From NCBI RefSeq assembly GCF_947495565.1, contig NZ_CANLZM010000001.1, positions 434,001 through 498,000 on the forward strand: DNA of 64,000 bases, read 5' to 3'. The notes below the pieces were generated by a model, which saw only the letters and a list, made by a program, of their open reading frames with translations, was not told where the DNA came from and searched no databases. The DNA is from an uncultured Pontibacter sp. GTDB taxonomy: Bacteria > Bacteroidota > Bacteroidia > Cytophagales > Hymenobacteraceae. This document shows, in pieces, positions 55,370 to 64,000 of the stretch (position 1 is its first letter; every line of letters begins with the position of its first letter). The translations under genes were made by a program, and so were the position numbers.

Positions 55370-58300
55370 ATGATATCATTGGAACCAGTATCTAAAAAGG
55401 AAAACATAAAAGCCGCAACAGATCATTACTTAATAGGTATTGGAGCTTCTGCGGGTGGCTTAGAGGCGATTCATTTACTCTTTGATCATTTTCCTAATAA
55501 CTCCAGCTACTCATTCGTCATTATCCAGCACCTCTCCCCGGACCACAAAAGTCTGATGGCGGAGCTGTTGTCTAAGCATACACAGATGCAGGTGCAGGAG
55601 GCCGAAAACGATATGTATACCAGGCCGAACTGCATCTATGTGCTGCCAAGCGGCAAACAGCTGACGATAGAGCATGGGCGCCTGCGCCTGGAAGACAAAG
55701 CCCGCAGCCGTGAGCCTAACTTTGCAATCGACTTATTTTTTGAGTCTATGGCCAAGAGCAGAGGCAAGCTTGCAATAGGCATTGTGCTGTCGGGTACTGG
55801 TACAGACGGGACAAAGGGCGTGAAAGCCATAAAAAATGCAGGTGGTATGGTGGTGGTGCAGGACCCTGCCACTGCCAAATTCGATGGGATGCCACGCAGT
55901 GCCATAGATGCGGGTGCTGTAGATTTTGTGCTCGCACCTGAAAATATGCCGCAGGAAATAATAGAATACACCCGCAAAATCCCGCTAGTTAAAAGCCTGA
56001 TAGAGCAGAATGAGCAGAAAGAAGAACAGGTGCTAAAAGAAATACTGGATCTGGTTTGTACGCATACACAAACAGATTTCACTAATTATAAGGAAGCTAC
56101 CCTTAACAGGCGGATACGCAAACGGATGGATCATCTGCAAGTGAAGGATATGGCGGCTTATCTCAATTACCTTCACGAAAATCCAGCTGAAATAAAGAAG
56201 CTTTGCCAGGAGTTCTTCATCAATGTCACCAACTTTTTCCGGGACCCGGAAGCGTTTGAGGTACTGGAGCAGGAGATAATTCCCCGTATCTTATCTGGGA
56301 AAGCTGAAAACGAACCCGTTAAAGTATGGGTGGCTGCCTGCAGTACCGGCGAAGAAGTATACGCCATAGCTATACTTTTTCAGGAGGCTTTTGATAAGTT
56401 GGGCCGTGAACCGAATGTGAAGCTTTTTGCTACCGATATAGATCAGCAAGCCATTACACTTGCCTCTAAAGGCAATTATCCGCTGTCTATCACCAAGCAT
56501 GTATCCTCCGAAAGGCTGGAAAAGTATTTCCTTCAAAAAGGAAATCGCTACATAGTTAAGGACGAGATCAGGAAACTGGTAGTTTTTGCGCAGCACGATC
56601 TGCAGAAAGACCCGCCTTACAGCCGCATTGACTTGGCTACGTGCCGAAATATGCTCATCTACCTGAATCAGGATTTGCAAAACAAGGTGCTGGCGCTTTT
56701 TCCGTATGCCCTAAATCTGGGAGGCTACCTGTTCCTGGGGTCAAGCGAACACATTGGTGCTATGAAATCCTACTTTTATGAAGAGAACCGTAAGTGGAAG
56801 ATTTTCAGGAAAATAAAAGAAAGCACAGGTATTAAGCAAAGCTACGGCATAACAGATTATACGAGCAATAACAGCCAATCCGGAAAAATGCCGAGTCATA
56901 AAAACTTGCCTGAAGTACGCTACAACGACTCTTTTATGGATGCCGTGTCAGAGGATTTTAAAATGACAGGCCTTTACATAGATGAAAACTACCAGCTGCT
57001 GCACGGCATCGGTGATATAAGCCGGTTTTTGAAGTTTCCGGACCGGCGCCTCCATTTTAACTTGCTTAAAATGGTGCCCGAAGAGTTAGCTGTTGCGCTT
57101 AGTGTGGGAGTCCGGAAGGCGCTGAAGCAGGACCGAAAAGTTGTGGCCAGGCAGGTAGCCGTTAAGATGGGCAAAAAAGAGCAGATGGTGCATATGTCTA
57201 TCCGTCCTTTAAGCCTGGATAAGGGGCAGTCTAAAGTTATACTTGTGCTGCTGCAGGAGATGGGTGAGGTGGCTCCGCTTCCTAAAGTATCGGATTTAAC
57301 GTATGTTTCTGACTCTGATTATTACCAGCAGCTTACATCACTGGAGATGGAACTGAAAGAGGCGCGCGAAGGCTTGCAGCTTACCGTGCAGGACCTGAGC
57401 ACAGCTAACGAGGAGCTGCAGAGCACCAACGAAGAGCTGATGTCATCCAACGAGGAACTGCAAAGCTCTAATGAGGAAATGCAATCGCTGAACGAGGAAC
57501 TGCATACCGTAAACTCTGAGCATCAGCTTAAAATAAAAGAGCTGCAGGAGCTAAACGAAGACCTGGATAACTATATCCGCAGCTCAAACATAGGGCAGCT
57601 GTTCCTGGACCATCACCTAGTCATTCGTAAATTCAGCCCTTCCATAGAAGGTTTGATCAATATAATTGACAGTGATCTAGGACGGCCGATACACCATTTA
57701 TCGCATAACCTGAAGTACTCCCGCCTGCGAGAGGATATCCAGCAGGTAAACAACACCTCCACGGAAATTGAGCAGGAAGTGGAGACCGTTAATGGTAAAT
57801 TTTACCTGATGCGCATCATCCCTTACCTCAAGCACGATGGCAACAAAGATGGCGTTGTGATAAGTTTTGTAGATGTAACCACTTTAAAAACACTTACAAA
57901 TGTGGTGCAGGGTGTGCTCAACAGCTCCCTGAACAGCATCATGGCTTTTAGGGCGGTACGTGACGAAAAGCTGGAGCTAACCGACTTTGCCTGGACACTG
58001 CTCAACAAAAAAACGGAAAGTATGGTGGGGCAATCGCAGGGGGAGTTGCTGAACACCAGCGTGCTTGCCGCAATGCCTTTCCTGAAGAAGAGTGGGCTAT
58101 ACCGCAAGTTTGTGCAAGTGATTGATACCGAGCAGGCAATTCATATTGAGCAGCAGCTGGAGATAAAAGGCAAGAAGACATGGTACGAGATTGCAGCTGT
58201 TAAAATGGGCGACGGTGTAACCGTGACGATGGCCGATATCACAGAAAAGAAAAACAGCGAAGATAAGGTGCTGATGGCTTACGAGGAGCTGAAGTTAGCC

Positions 58301-59470
58301 GAGGAAAATCTTATTAAGCTCAATAATGAACTGGAGAAGCGGGTGGCAGAACGTACCCAAGAACTTGCTTCTAGCGAAGAGCGCTTCCGGATGGTGTCGA
58401 TGGCTACCAATGATGTTATCTGGGACTGGGATATTGTGAATAACGACGTTTGGTGGAGCGACAGCTTGAAAGCTATGCTGGGCTACGATGCAGAGGAAAT
58501 GGGCAAAGGTGTAGACGCTTGGTTCATGCTGGTTCACCCGAAGGACAGGCAAGAGGTTGAAAAAAGTGTAAATAAAGCCATAAATGCAGGCAAAGAGCAG
58601 TGGTCAGGCGAGTATAGACTTAAAAAGCAGGATGGCTCCTATGCTTACGTATCTAACCGCGCGCACATCATGCTCAATGAGTACCAGATGCCTTACCGTG
58701 TGCTGGGCTCGTTTATTGACCTTACTAACCTAAAGCAAACCCAAGAGCAGCTGCAGGAAACCAATGAGCACCTGCTGCGCGTGATAGAGGACCTGGATAC
58801 ATTTGTCTACACGGCATCGCATGACCTAAAAGCGCCAATCGGTAATATTGAAGGACTGATGCTGTTGCTGGAAGAGCAGATTAACTCCGCCGGCCCTTTG
58901 CCCGGAGAGCCGACACAGCCAGTTTTTGATATGATGAAAGGGGCTATAAGCCGCTTTAAAAACGTGATCAAAGACCTGACTGATATTGTAAAGGTGCAGC
59001 GTGACCTGGACGGTAAACCGGAGCAGGTAGAGCTGAAGGAGATTTTTGAGGAGGTTAAGGAGAACATGCAGGAGTTCATTAAAAGTGAAAACGCGCAGTT
59101 AGAGGTAAACTTTGATAAGGCTCCGCATATCAGTTTTTCAAAAAAGAACCTGCACAGTGTCTTATATAACCTAATCAGTAATGCTATAAAGTATAAATCA
59201 AAGGGACGTGACCCGGAGGTTGTCATAAAATCTGAAAGGGTTGACGGGCATGTGCTGTTAACGGTGGCAGATAACGGATTAGGTATCAGCGAAGATAATA
59301 TCACCAAGCTGTTCACACTTTTCAAACGCTTTCACTCTCATGTAGATGGCACGGGCATGGGGCTTTACATTGTAAAAAGATTGGTAGAGAACGCCAATGG
59401 CTTTATACAGGTAAACAGTCAGGAAGGGCAGGGAACCACATTTAAGTTATACTTTAAAGTATCAGAATAA
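55370..59470 (+). CDS. CheB-CheR-PAS-histidine kinase fusion protein
   Basis: This 1366-residue protein joins a CheB methylesterase (Ser27 in GASAGG, His54, Asp146), a CheR methyltransferase (FFINVTNFFRDP near residue 285; CSTGEEVYA; CRNMLIYLN), and a long coiled coil of NEELQS heptads (about 680-714). PAS domains follow (about 735-860 and 1005-1120), then HisKA with His1151 in TASHDLKAPI and a HATPase. Such fusions are seen in Bacteroidota and other phyla and regulate sensory input rather than flagellar motility. It follows the kinase-less phytochrome directly and is its most probable output partner; that link is inference. Confidence 0.94.
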   Translation: MISLEPVSKKENIKAATDHYLIGIGASAGGLEAIHLLFDHFPNNSSYSFVIIQHLSPDHKSLMAELLSKHTQMQVQEAENDMYTRPNCIYVLPSGKQLTIEHGRLRLEDKARSREPNFAIDLFFESMAKSRGKLAIGIVLSGTGTDGTKGVKAIKNAGGMVVVQDPATAKFDGMPRSAIDAGAVDFVLAPENMPQEIIEYTRKIPLVKSLIEQNEQKEEQVLKEILDLVCTHTQTDFTNYKEATLNRRIRKRMDHLQVKDMAAYLNYLHENPAEIKKLCQEFFINVTNFFRDPEAFEVLEQEIIPRILSGKAENEPVKVWVAACSTGEEVYAIAILFQEAFDKLGREPNVKLFATDIDQQAITLASKGNYPLSITKHVSSERLEKYFLQKGNRYIVKDEIRKLVVFAQHDLQKDPPYSRIDLATCRNMLIYLNQDLQNKVLALFPYALNLGGYLFLGSSEHIGAMKSYFYEENRKWKIFRKIKESTGIKQSYGITDYTSNNSQSGKMPSHKNLPEVRYNDSFMDAVSEDFKMTGLYIDENYQLLHGIGDISRFLKFPDRRLHFNLLKMVPEELAVALSVGVRKALKQDRKVVARQVAVKMGKKEQMVHMSIRPLSLDKGQSKVILVLLQEMGEVAPLPKVSDLTYVSDSDYYQQLTSLEMELKEAREGLQLTVQDLSTANEELQSTNEELMSSNEELQSSNEEMQSLNEELHTVNSEHQLKIKELQELNEDLDNYIRSSNIGQLFLDHHLVIRKFSPSIEGLINIIDSDLGRPIHHLSHNLKYSRLREDIQQVNNTSTEIEQEVETVNGKFYLMRIIPYLKHDGNKDGVVISFVDVTTLKTLTNVVQGVLNSSLNSIMAFRAVRDEKLELTDFAWTLLNKKTESMVGQSQGELLNTSVLAAMPFLKKSGLYRKFVQVIDTEQAIHIEQQLEIKGKKTWYEIAAVKMGDGVTVTMADITEKKNSEDKVLMAYEELKLAEENLIKLNNELEKRVAERTQELASSEERFRMVSMATNDVIWDWDIVNNDVWWSDSLKAMLGYDAEEMGKGVDAWFMLVHPKDRQEVEKSVNKAINAGKEQWSGEYRLKKQDGSYAYVSNRAHIMLNEYQMPYRVLGSFIDLTNLKQTQEQLQETNEHLLRVIEDLDTFVYTASHDLKAPIGNIEGLMLLLEEQINSAGPLPGEPTQPVFDMMKGAISRFKNVIKDLTDIVKVQRDLDGKPEQVELKEIFEEVKENMQEFIKSENAQLEVNFDKAPHISFSKKNLHSVLYNLISNAIKYKSKGRDPEVVIKSERVDGHVLLTVADNGLGISEDNITKLFTLFKRFHSHVDGTGMGLYIVKRLVENANGFIQVNSQEGQGTTFKLYFKVSE
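57407..57511 (+). repeat. 21-base tandem repeat encoding coiled-coil heptads
   Basis: Five consecutive 21-base units encode NEELQST, NEELMSS, NEELQSS, NEEMQSL and NEELHTV, a regular coiled coil between CheR and the PAS domains. The DNA repeat is degenerate, as expected for selection on protein rather than recent duplication. It may set the distance between domains. Confidence 0.85.
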
Positions 59471-59632
59471 ACCTAACGCCCTTGAATTTATAGGTACTTT
59501 TGGAAGCTGTGAGGCAATAACAAGCACCTACAAAGCAAACACTTTAACGTATTAGAAGTTTACTAACCGGATAAGCTGTGGCAGTTTTGCTCCTAAGCTT
59601 ATCCGTTTGTTTTATATCAATTTATCATACTT

Positions 59633-60166
59633 ATGGAAACAGCAACTTTTGGGAATGGGTGCTTCTGGTGTACAGAGGCGGTTTTTCAGGAATTAAAGGG
59701 GGTAGAAAAGGTGATGTCCGGCTACGCGGGTGGCCATGTGGAGAACCCCACATACAAGCAAGTATGCTCTGCCACTACAGGCCATGCAGAAGTGCTTCAA
59801 ATCACTTACGACCCGCAGCAGATAAACTATCAGGAGCTACTAGAGGTTTTCTGGAGCACCCACGACCCGACCACGCCTAACAGGCAAGGCAATGATGTGG
59901 GGCCGCAATACCGCTCCATTATCTTTTACCATAACGAGGCGCAAAAACAGCTGGCGGAAAAGTATAAGCAGGAGTTAGATGCTTCCGGTGCTTTTGATAA
60001 CCCAATCGTGACCAAAATAGAGCCGCTGGAGAAGTTTTACCCGGCAGAGGGTTACCACATGAATTACTTTAAGACGCATGGGCATGAGCCGTACTGCAGC
60101 TTTGTTATCCGTCCGAAGCTTGATAAGTTTAGAAAGGTATTTGCAGGCAAATTAAAGTCAGCTTAA
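59633..60166 (+). CDS. msrA: Peptide methionine sulfoxide reductase MsrA
   Basis: This 177-residue enzyme reduces methionine-S-sulfoxide in proteins with thioredoxin. Catalytic Cys10 in GNGCFWCTEAVF, the block SGYAGGHVENPTYKQVC and VGPQYRSIIFY are typical. The length is normal. No signal peptide is present, so it is cytoplasmic. It is preceded by the signalling genes but separated by 160 bases. Confidence 0.95.
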   Translation: METATFGNGCFWCTEAVFQELKGVEKVMSGYAGGHVENPTYKQVCSATTGHAEVLQITYDPQQINYQELLEVFWSTHDPTTPNRQGNDVGPQYRSIIFYHNEAQKQLAEKYKQELDASGAFDNPIVTKIEPLEKFYPAEGYHMNYFKTHGHEPYCSFVIRPKLDKFRKVFAGKLKSA

Positions 60167-60232
60167 CATAAAAGTGCAGGCGAGGCTAAAATCATTATCA
60201 GTATAACTTTTATACCTCCTATAAAAGAGCAA

Positions 60233-60261
60233 AAGCCCTGTAGGGGGGAACTACAGGGCTT
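60233..60261. terminator. Terminator between msrA and the convergent small ORF
   Basis: AAGCCCTGTAG / CTACAGGGCTT forms an 11-bp stem. The T-rich continuation (TTTTGCTCTTTT) is on the minus strand, so it fits best the convergent minus-strand ORF at 60336-60602, though it may also end msrA. Confidence 0.75.
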
Positions 60262-60335
60262 GCTTAAACTAAACACAAACAACCAACAAAATTTAATAAA
60301 TTAAAGGGTAATTAGGGGTTTAAATACCGCTAAGC

Positions 60336-60602
60336 TTAGTAGCGCACAAATGGCGTCATACTAAAAGATTCATAGTTTTCCGTAAGGCCCACAAAGTAAT
60401 CTCCTATAAAGATACCTGCACCATTGCTTACTGCGCTGGATCCGGCGTGGTAGGTTACCACGTTGCCGTCTATAGTCGCGTAGCCAGCCGGTTCATCAAT
60501 TTGAAGCGCAGCCTTTGGTGAATTAAAATTTGGCGAATGCGTAGCCTGTACAGGGCAGGACTCAGCCATTTTTCTGGGCGAAGGGTTTAAAGTCAAATTC
60601 AT
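60336..60602 (-). CDS. 88-residue hypothetical protein
   Basis: No family was recognised. The product has no signal peptide; it begins MNLTLNPSPRKMAESCPVQ, has one Cys at residue 16, and ends SMTPFVRY. The C-terminal half is rich in Gly, Ala, Tyr and Phe (GAGIFIGDYFVGL). It stands alone with its own terminator and about 300 A/T-rich bases upstream. The small size and isolated unit could suit a peptide precursor or a remnant; neither is shown. Confidence 0.5.
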   Translation of the reverse strand: MNLTLNPSPRKMAESCPVQATHSPNFNSPKAALQIDEPAGYATIDGNVVTYHAGSSAVSNGAGIFIGDYFVGLTENYESFSMTPFVRY

Positions 60603-60899
60603 GTGACGATGGGGTTTTGGGTTCTAACACGTTACAAGTATAAGCTTGTGCCCTCTTTCGGAACAGGAATGTTAAATTAGGAAAGTAACATGTTTATTTA
60701 GAGGTTTCGGTTATGATTTTAGAAGGATGTTATAACTGTATATATTTCTTGAAGTCTTGTTAAATAAATTTTTGAAGTATAAATAAATGGTATTTAGGGT
60801 GTTATTGATGTGGATAGGATTGGTTTACGCTTTAGGATTTTCTCTAATGTATAGAAATATGTAACAGATATAGCTAAGAGATGCGGGAAAGGTAACACT

Positions 60900-61973
60900 T
60901 TAGCGCCTGCCTTTTTGGCTAAATACCTGTGTGAAATAGTAGCTGCAAGTATAAAGCGCCATGATGGTAAGGCTCAACAGCCCTCCCGGAAATACCACTA
61001 GCCACCAGGCAGATGTGTTGCTTCTTATACCTGAGATGGTGCGGCCCCAACTTACCAAACTTGTAGGCACACCGATATTGAGAAAGGAAAGGGTAGACTC
61101 TAAAGTTAGTAAGCCTCCTAAGCCGAATGTAAAAGCTATAAGAATTGGGCCGGCAAGGTTAGGCAAAGCATGCCTCCAGATCAGCTGAAAAGGTCTGTTT
61201 CCGATGCTACAGGCCGCTTCAAAGTATGGCAGCTGTTTTATACGCAGCATTTCAGCGCGAGAAAGCCTGGCAGTGGCAGGCCATATGGTAAAAATCAGAA
61301 GCAACGACAACATGAATAGGGAAGGAGGTATGAAAGAGGCCAACGCCAATATCAGCACAAAGCGCGGTATACTTGTTAAAGCCTCTGTCAACCGCATCAC
61401 CACTTTATCTATGGGGATGGCCATTTTCAGCTTTAAGAAAGGAACAAAGCGCTGCAGTGCGTTTAGCAGAAGCCACATGAGTAGCAGCCAACCTGTAAGT
61501 GCGGCCACGGGAAGTATGATATAAGTTAGCTCCATCTCCAACTGGTACACCTGCAGCGGCAGGTAAACCGCAAAGTATAAAACTGCTGGAAAACTAAGTA
61601 GCCAAAACAATACGCTGTATCTCGGCTGTTGCAAACTGTCGTTTCCGAAGAAACCGGCTGTAGTGCCCAGTAACATCCCAATTGCCGTTGCGAAGAGCAT
61701 AACAGGCACACTTATCATAAAGGAGGTTCGGGCACCGTAAAGCACATTCGAAAGCAAGTCCCGGCCTAAACCATCGGTACCTAACGGGTGAACAATGTCC
61801 TTAAAAGGGGGGAGGTAAGGATGCGCTAAATCCAGGTAATTTGGAGGGTAAGGCAAGGGGAGCCAAGGCAAAGAAAGCGCTAGCAGCAATAGCAGCATCA
61901 GGTATGCCGCTGCTGCTTTAAAGCCTGGTTTAGCCTCCCATAAGTGAAGTATGCTTTGCCAGAACTGCCTCAT
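60900..61973 (-). CDS. Oligopeptide ABC transporter permease, OppC-like
   Basis: The product is 357 residues from ATG 61973, whose first bases overlap the upstream permease stop (ATGA). It has about six membrane segments, the family block HPLGTDGLGRDLLSNVLYGARTS-like (HPLGTDGLGRD seen near residue 65), and a C-terminal cytoplasmic loop FEAACSIGNRPFQLI that contacts the ATPase (EAA motif). A start at 62006 would add 11 residues inside the upstream gene. It carries peptides across the inner membrane. It is the last gene of the operon visible here. Confidence 0.88.
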   Translation of the reverse strand: MRQFWQSILHLWEAKPGFKAAAAYLMLLLLLALSLPWLPLPYPPNYLDLAHPYLPPFKDIVHPLGTDGLGRDLLSNVLYGARTSFMISVPVMLFATAIGMLLGTTAGFFGNDSLQQPRYSVLFWLLSFPAVLYFAVYLPLQVYQLEMELTYIILPVAALTGWLLLMWLLLNALQRFVPFLKLKMAIPIDKVVMRLTEALTSIPRFVLILALASFIPPSLFMLSLLLIFTIWPATARLSRAEMLRIKQLPYFEAACSIGNRPFQLIWRHALPNLAGPILIAFTFGLGGLLTLESTLSFLNIGVPTSLVSWGRTISGIRSNTSAWWLVVFPGGLLSLTIMALYTCSYYFTQVFSQKGRR

Positions 61974-63358
61974 GCCGTCTTTTGCTTCATACGAGGATCG
62001 GCCCAAAAATAAGCTGCGTCAGCCAATGCGTAAGCAACCATCCGCAGCAAAAGCACAAACAGAATAATCGCTACCAGCACAGGGTAATCCCGCGCCATAA
62101 CCGACTCCACAAGCAAACGGCCAACGCCAGGGATAGCATAAATTGTTTCGATCAGTATAGAGCCGCTGACCAAAGCCGGAATAAAATCAGACACAATTGT
62201 GATGATTGGCAGAAGCGCGTTGCGTAAAGCATGCCTTCTGATAACGAGGTGTTCGGGCAGACCTTTGGCTCTGGCCGTGCGGGTGTAATCAGCTTGCAAA
62301 GATGCTTGAAGCGAAGTATAGATTTGATTTGTAATGTACGGTAGATTTACGAGCACCAACGCAATAAGAGGCAAGGCCATAAACTGCAACCGCATACTCA
62401 GGTTCTGCCAAAAGCTAAGGTTAATAGGTTGGTAATAGCCCATGCCATACACCGGAAACAGCTGTATAAAATCAGGGTTTGCCAATAGCACCAGCAGCAA
62501 AATGGCCAGCACCAGCATGGGGATACTATCTATTGCAAAAAGTGCAGGCAGCAGCAGCCGTCTTAGCCACTGCAATTTTTTTTTAGCCATCAGTATACTT
62601 AGCTCCAAAGCTAGTATTAGCGTAACGACCATGCTGCACAGCAGGAGCAAGAAAGTGTTTCCGATGCCTTCCAGAATCATTTCCAACACAGGCTGGGAGG
62701 TGCGGTAAGAAGTGCTGAAATCTCCGGTAAGTATGCCAACCAGCCAATGATGGTACTGGTTAACTGTGCCGTTCCAGGTTATGCGGGGCACAAGATAAGT
62801 ATAAGAACTTTGGTTGATATTCAGTGCCTCAATTTTTTCTGAGACTGCTACAGCTAAAGAAGCTACAGCTGGAGATGTACCTAATTTAGATAGTTTATTA
62901 ATCGCCTTTTGGAGGTCGCTGATGTTGGTACTGTAACGTAAGTCCTGTAAGCTTTTAGATGCGCCTTTTGCGGGATATATTTCTAAAGCCTTAACTAACT
63001 TCTCTACCTGCAGGTCAAACGCGGAAATGGCTGGCCAATTACCGTATTTGATGGCAAGTTGCTGTAGTTGTTCCTTTCTGGCGCTTGGCTGCACATTTTG
63101 GAGGGTATCTGGTAAGGCGGCAGAAGAGATGCTAAAGTAGAAGAGAGGGAGGTGTTGCCCGGTTTTCTGCTGGAGTTGCTCCCAAGCTGCTTCCCGACTG
63201 CTTTGGCTGCTCTTACTGTAAAATCCTGCTTCGGGGTTTAAAAAACGCTCCTCCCCAAACGAGCCCGGAAGCGTTCTGCTCAAGAGAAACACTGCTGTAC
63301 CCAGCAGCCAAAGTATGGGTATCGCTAAAAGCAGTTTCTTGAGCAGGTGCAGGAGCAT
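61970..63358 (-). CDS. Oligopeptide ABC transporter permease, OppB-like, with large periplasmic insertion
   Basis: This 462-residue permease is longer than the usual 310-340. The excess lies in a segment of about 150 residues after the first membrane helix (from GSFGEERFLNPEAGF to about residue 200), predicted periplasmic and helical. Its C-terminal half has the ordinary permease core with RTARAKGLPEHLVIRRHALRN-type EAA block and IPGVGRLLVESVMARDYP. It forms the transport channel with the OppC-like partner. The binding protein ends four bases upstream. Confidence 0.88.
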   Translation of the reverse strand: MLLHLLKKLLLAIPILWLLGTAVFLLSRTLPGSFGEERFLNPEAGFYSKSSQSSREAAWEQLQQKTGQHLPLFYFSISSAALPDTLQNVQPSARKEQLQQLAIKYGNWPAISAFDLQVEKLVKALEIYPAKGASKSLQDLRYSTNISDLQKAINKLSKLGTSPAVASLAVAVSEKIEALNINQSSYTYLVPRITWNGTVNQYHHWLVGILTGDFSTSYRTSQPVLEMILEGIGNTFLLLLCSMVVTLILALELSILMAKKKLQWLRRLLLPALFAIDSIPMLVLAILLLVLLANPDFIQLFPVYGMGYYQPINLSFWQNLSMRLQFMALPLIALVLVNLPYITNQIYTSLQASLQADYTRTARAKGLPEHLVIRRHALRNALLPIITIVSDFIPALVSGSILIETIYAIPGVGRLLVESVMARDYPVLVAIILFVLLLRMVAYALADAAYFWADPRMKQKTA

Positions 63359-63362
63359 AGGT

Positions 63363-64000
63363 TTACTCTTCTACTTTAAGCGTGAAGGCGCTAACATCAT
63401 AATTGGGTTTCAGGCCAGAAATCTTGGCATTTGTAAACCGGCGATGAATAGCAATCCGCTCCTTAATGTAGTACATAGGTATGAAAGCGGCCTCTTCGTG
63501 CATGATTTCCTGCAGGCGCTTCAGCAGGCTTGCCATTTCTTGGCGTGAGGTGACAGTGCCGTTCACTTTATCTAAAATGCGGTCGCTTTCGTGTGTGCCG
63601 AAGCCTGTATAGTTTAAGCCTCCTTCATTTGCATAAGCAGTATGCAGGAGCGGCTTGAAGTTAAATACAAACGGATTGCCGCCAAGCGAGCGGAAAAACA
63701 GGTCAAAATCGTGTTGCTTGGACTTGCTTGATAATAGGCTGCTTTCCATGCCCTGCACTTGCACCGGAATACCAATTTGCGATGCGTTTTGCTGCAGTAT
63801 ATTTGCCGCGTTCTCATAGCTGATGCTTCCAGCGCGGTAAATTACATTGATTGTGAGCTGCTCTTTTTTGCCACTGATAATTTTAAACCACCCTTCCTGC
63901 TCCTGCTGCCACCCGGCTGCTCGAAGTAGATTAGCTGCTTTGGCAAGGTCAAGGGAATAAGGTTGTATGCTGTTGTTGTAGAATTCTGAAACAGAAGGGG
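63363..64000 (-). CDS. Oligopeptide-binding protein (SBP_bac_5 family), 5' end outside window
   Basis: Only the C-terminal 211 codons lie in the window. The visible part has YSLDLAKAANLLRAAGW, typical of family 5 solute-binding proteins, then VQGMESSLLSSKSKQHDFDL, and ends with FIPMYYIKERIAIHRRFTNA and KVEE. It should bind peptides in the periplasm and hand them to the downstream OppB/OppC-like permeases, with which it forms an operon. Confidence 0.85.
   Translation of the reverse strand, partial: PSVSEFYNNSIQPYSLDLAKAANLLRAAGWQQEQEGWFKIISGKKEQLTINVIYRAGSISYENAANILQQNASQIGIPVQVQGMESSLLSSKSKQHDFDLFFRSLGGNPFVFNFKPLLHTAYANEGGLNYTGFGTHESDRILDKVNGTVTSRQEMASLLKRLQEIMHEEAAFIPMYYIKERIAIHRRFTNAKISGLKPNYDVSAFTLKVEE

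Noticed and set aside
1..64000. CRISPR arrays, tRNA genes, rRNA genes, IS elements and prophage
   Set aside because: No spaced direct repeats, cloverleaf-forming sequences, transposase, integrase or phage structural frames were recognised on either strand.

Overview
The window is chromosomal DNA of a Bacteroidota bacterium, most likely a Cytophagales/Hymenobacteraceae member such as Pontibacter. That placement is inference from gene content: a SusC/SusD pair, TAnnTTTG promoters, DUF3078, DUF3943, a NagB-LmbE fusion, weak Shine-Dalgarno signals and bacteriophytochrome plus CheB/CheR sensor genes. No tRNA, rRNA, CRISPR array, IS element or prophage was recognised. The gene order looks like a normal chromosome with one patch of decay.

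1-31 kb is dominated by cell-wall and amino-sugar metabolism. It holds a GHL10 glycosidase-like protein (partial), a NagZ-type glycosidase fused to a serine hydrolase, a lipoprotein serine hydrolase, a NagC-like ROK regulator with NagB-LmbE, an ABC exporter pair and a SusC/SusD pair. Then comes a murein-peptide set: PBP4-type DacB, dipeptide epimerase, a PLP enzyme and an NlpC/P60 lipoprotein. Another serine hydrolase, a DUF819 transporter and an AmpD-like amidase follow. At 26.7-28.4 kb a SAM-I riboswitch precedes a 31-codon ORF ending in five cysteines and an NhaC-family transporter, a probable sulfur-amino-acid control unit. A coiled-coil membrane protein and a purine permease follow.

31-41 kb holds ordinary functions: S1/P1 nuclease, thioesterase, PBP1A, two small ORFs, a K+/H+ antiporter, a DUF2236 protein and GlgX. 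GlgX ends at a 28-bp perfect inverted repeat.

41-59.5 kb is a signalling region: an ankyrin protein, two alpha/beta hydrolases (one RsbQ-like and overlapping a PAS hybrid histidine kinase), DUF3943, a STAS-like protein, a response-regulator pseudogene, a CheB pseudogene, a PAS/GAF kinase, a bacteriophytochrome photosensory module with no kinase, and a 1366-residue CheB-CheR-PAS-kinase. The two pseudogenes carry five internal stops, all TAA.

59.6-64 kb holds MsrA, a small unknown ORF and an oligopeptide ABC operon (permeases C and B, partial binding protein) running off the end.

Two patterns cut across the genes. The 7-mer AAGTATR (YATACTT on the other strand) is strikingly frequent in genes, spacers and terminators on both strands. 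A double-hairpin dispersed repeat is present at 4.5 kb and, inverted, at 53.3 kb. Coordinates and residue numbers were read by hand; family assignments rest on motif recognition, not searches.
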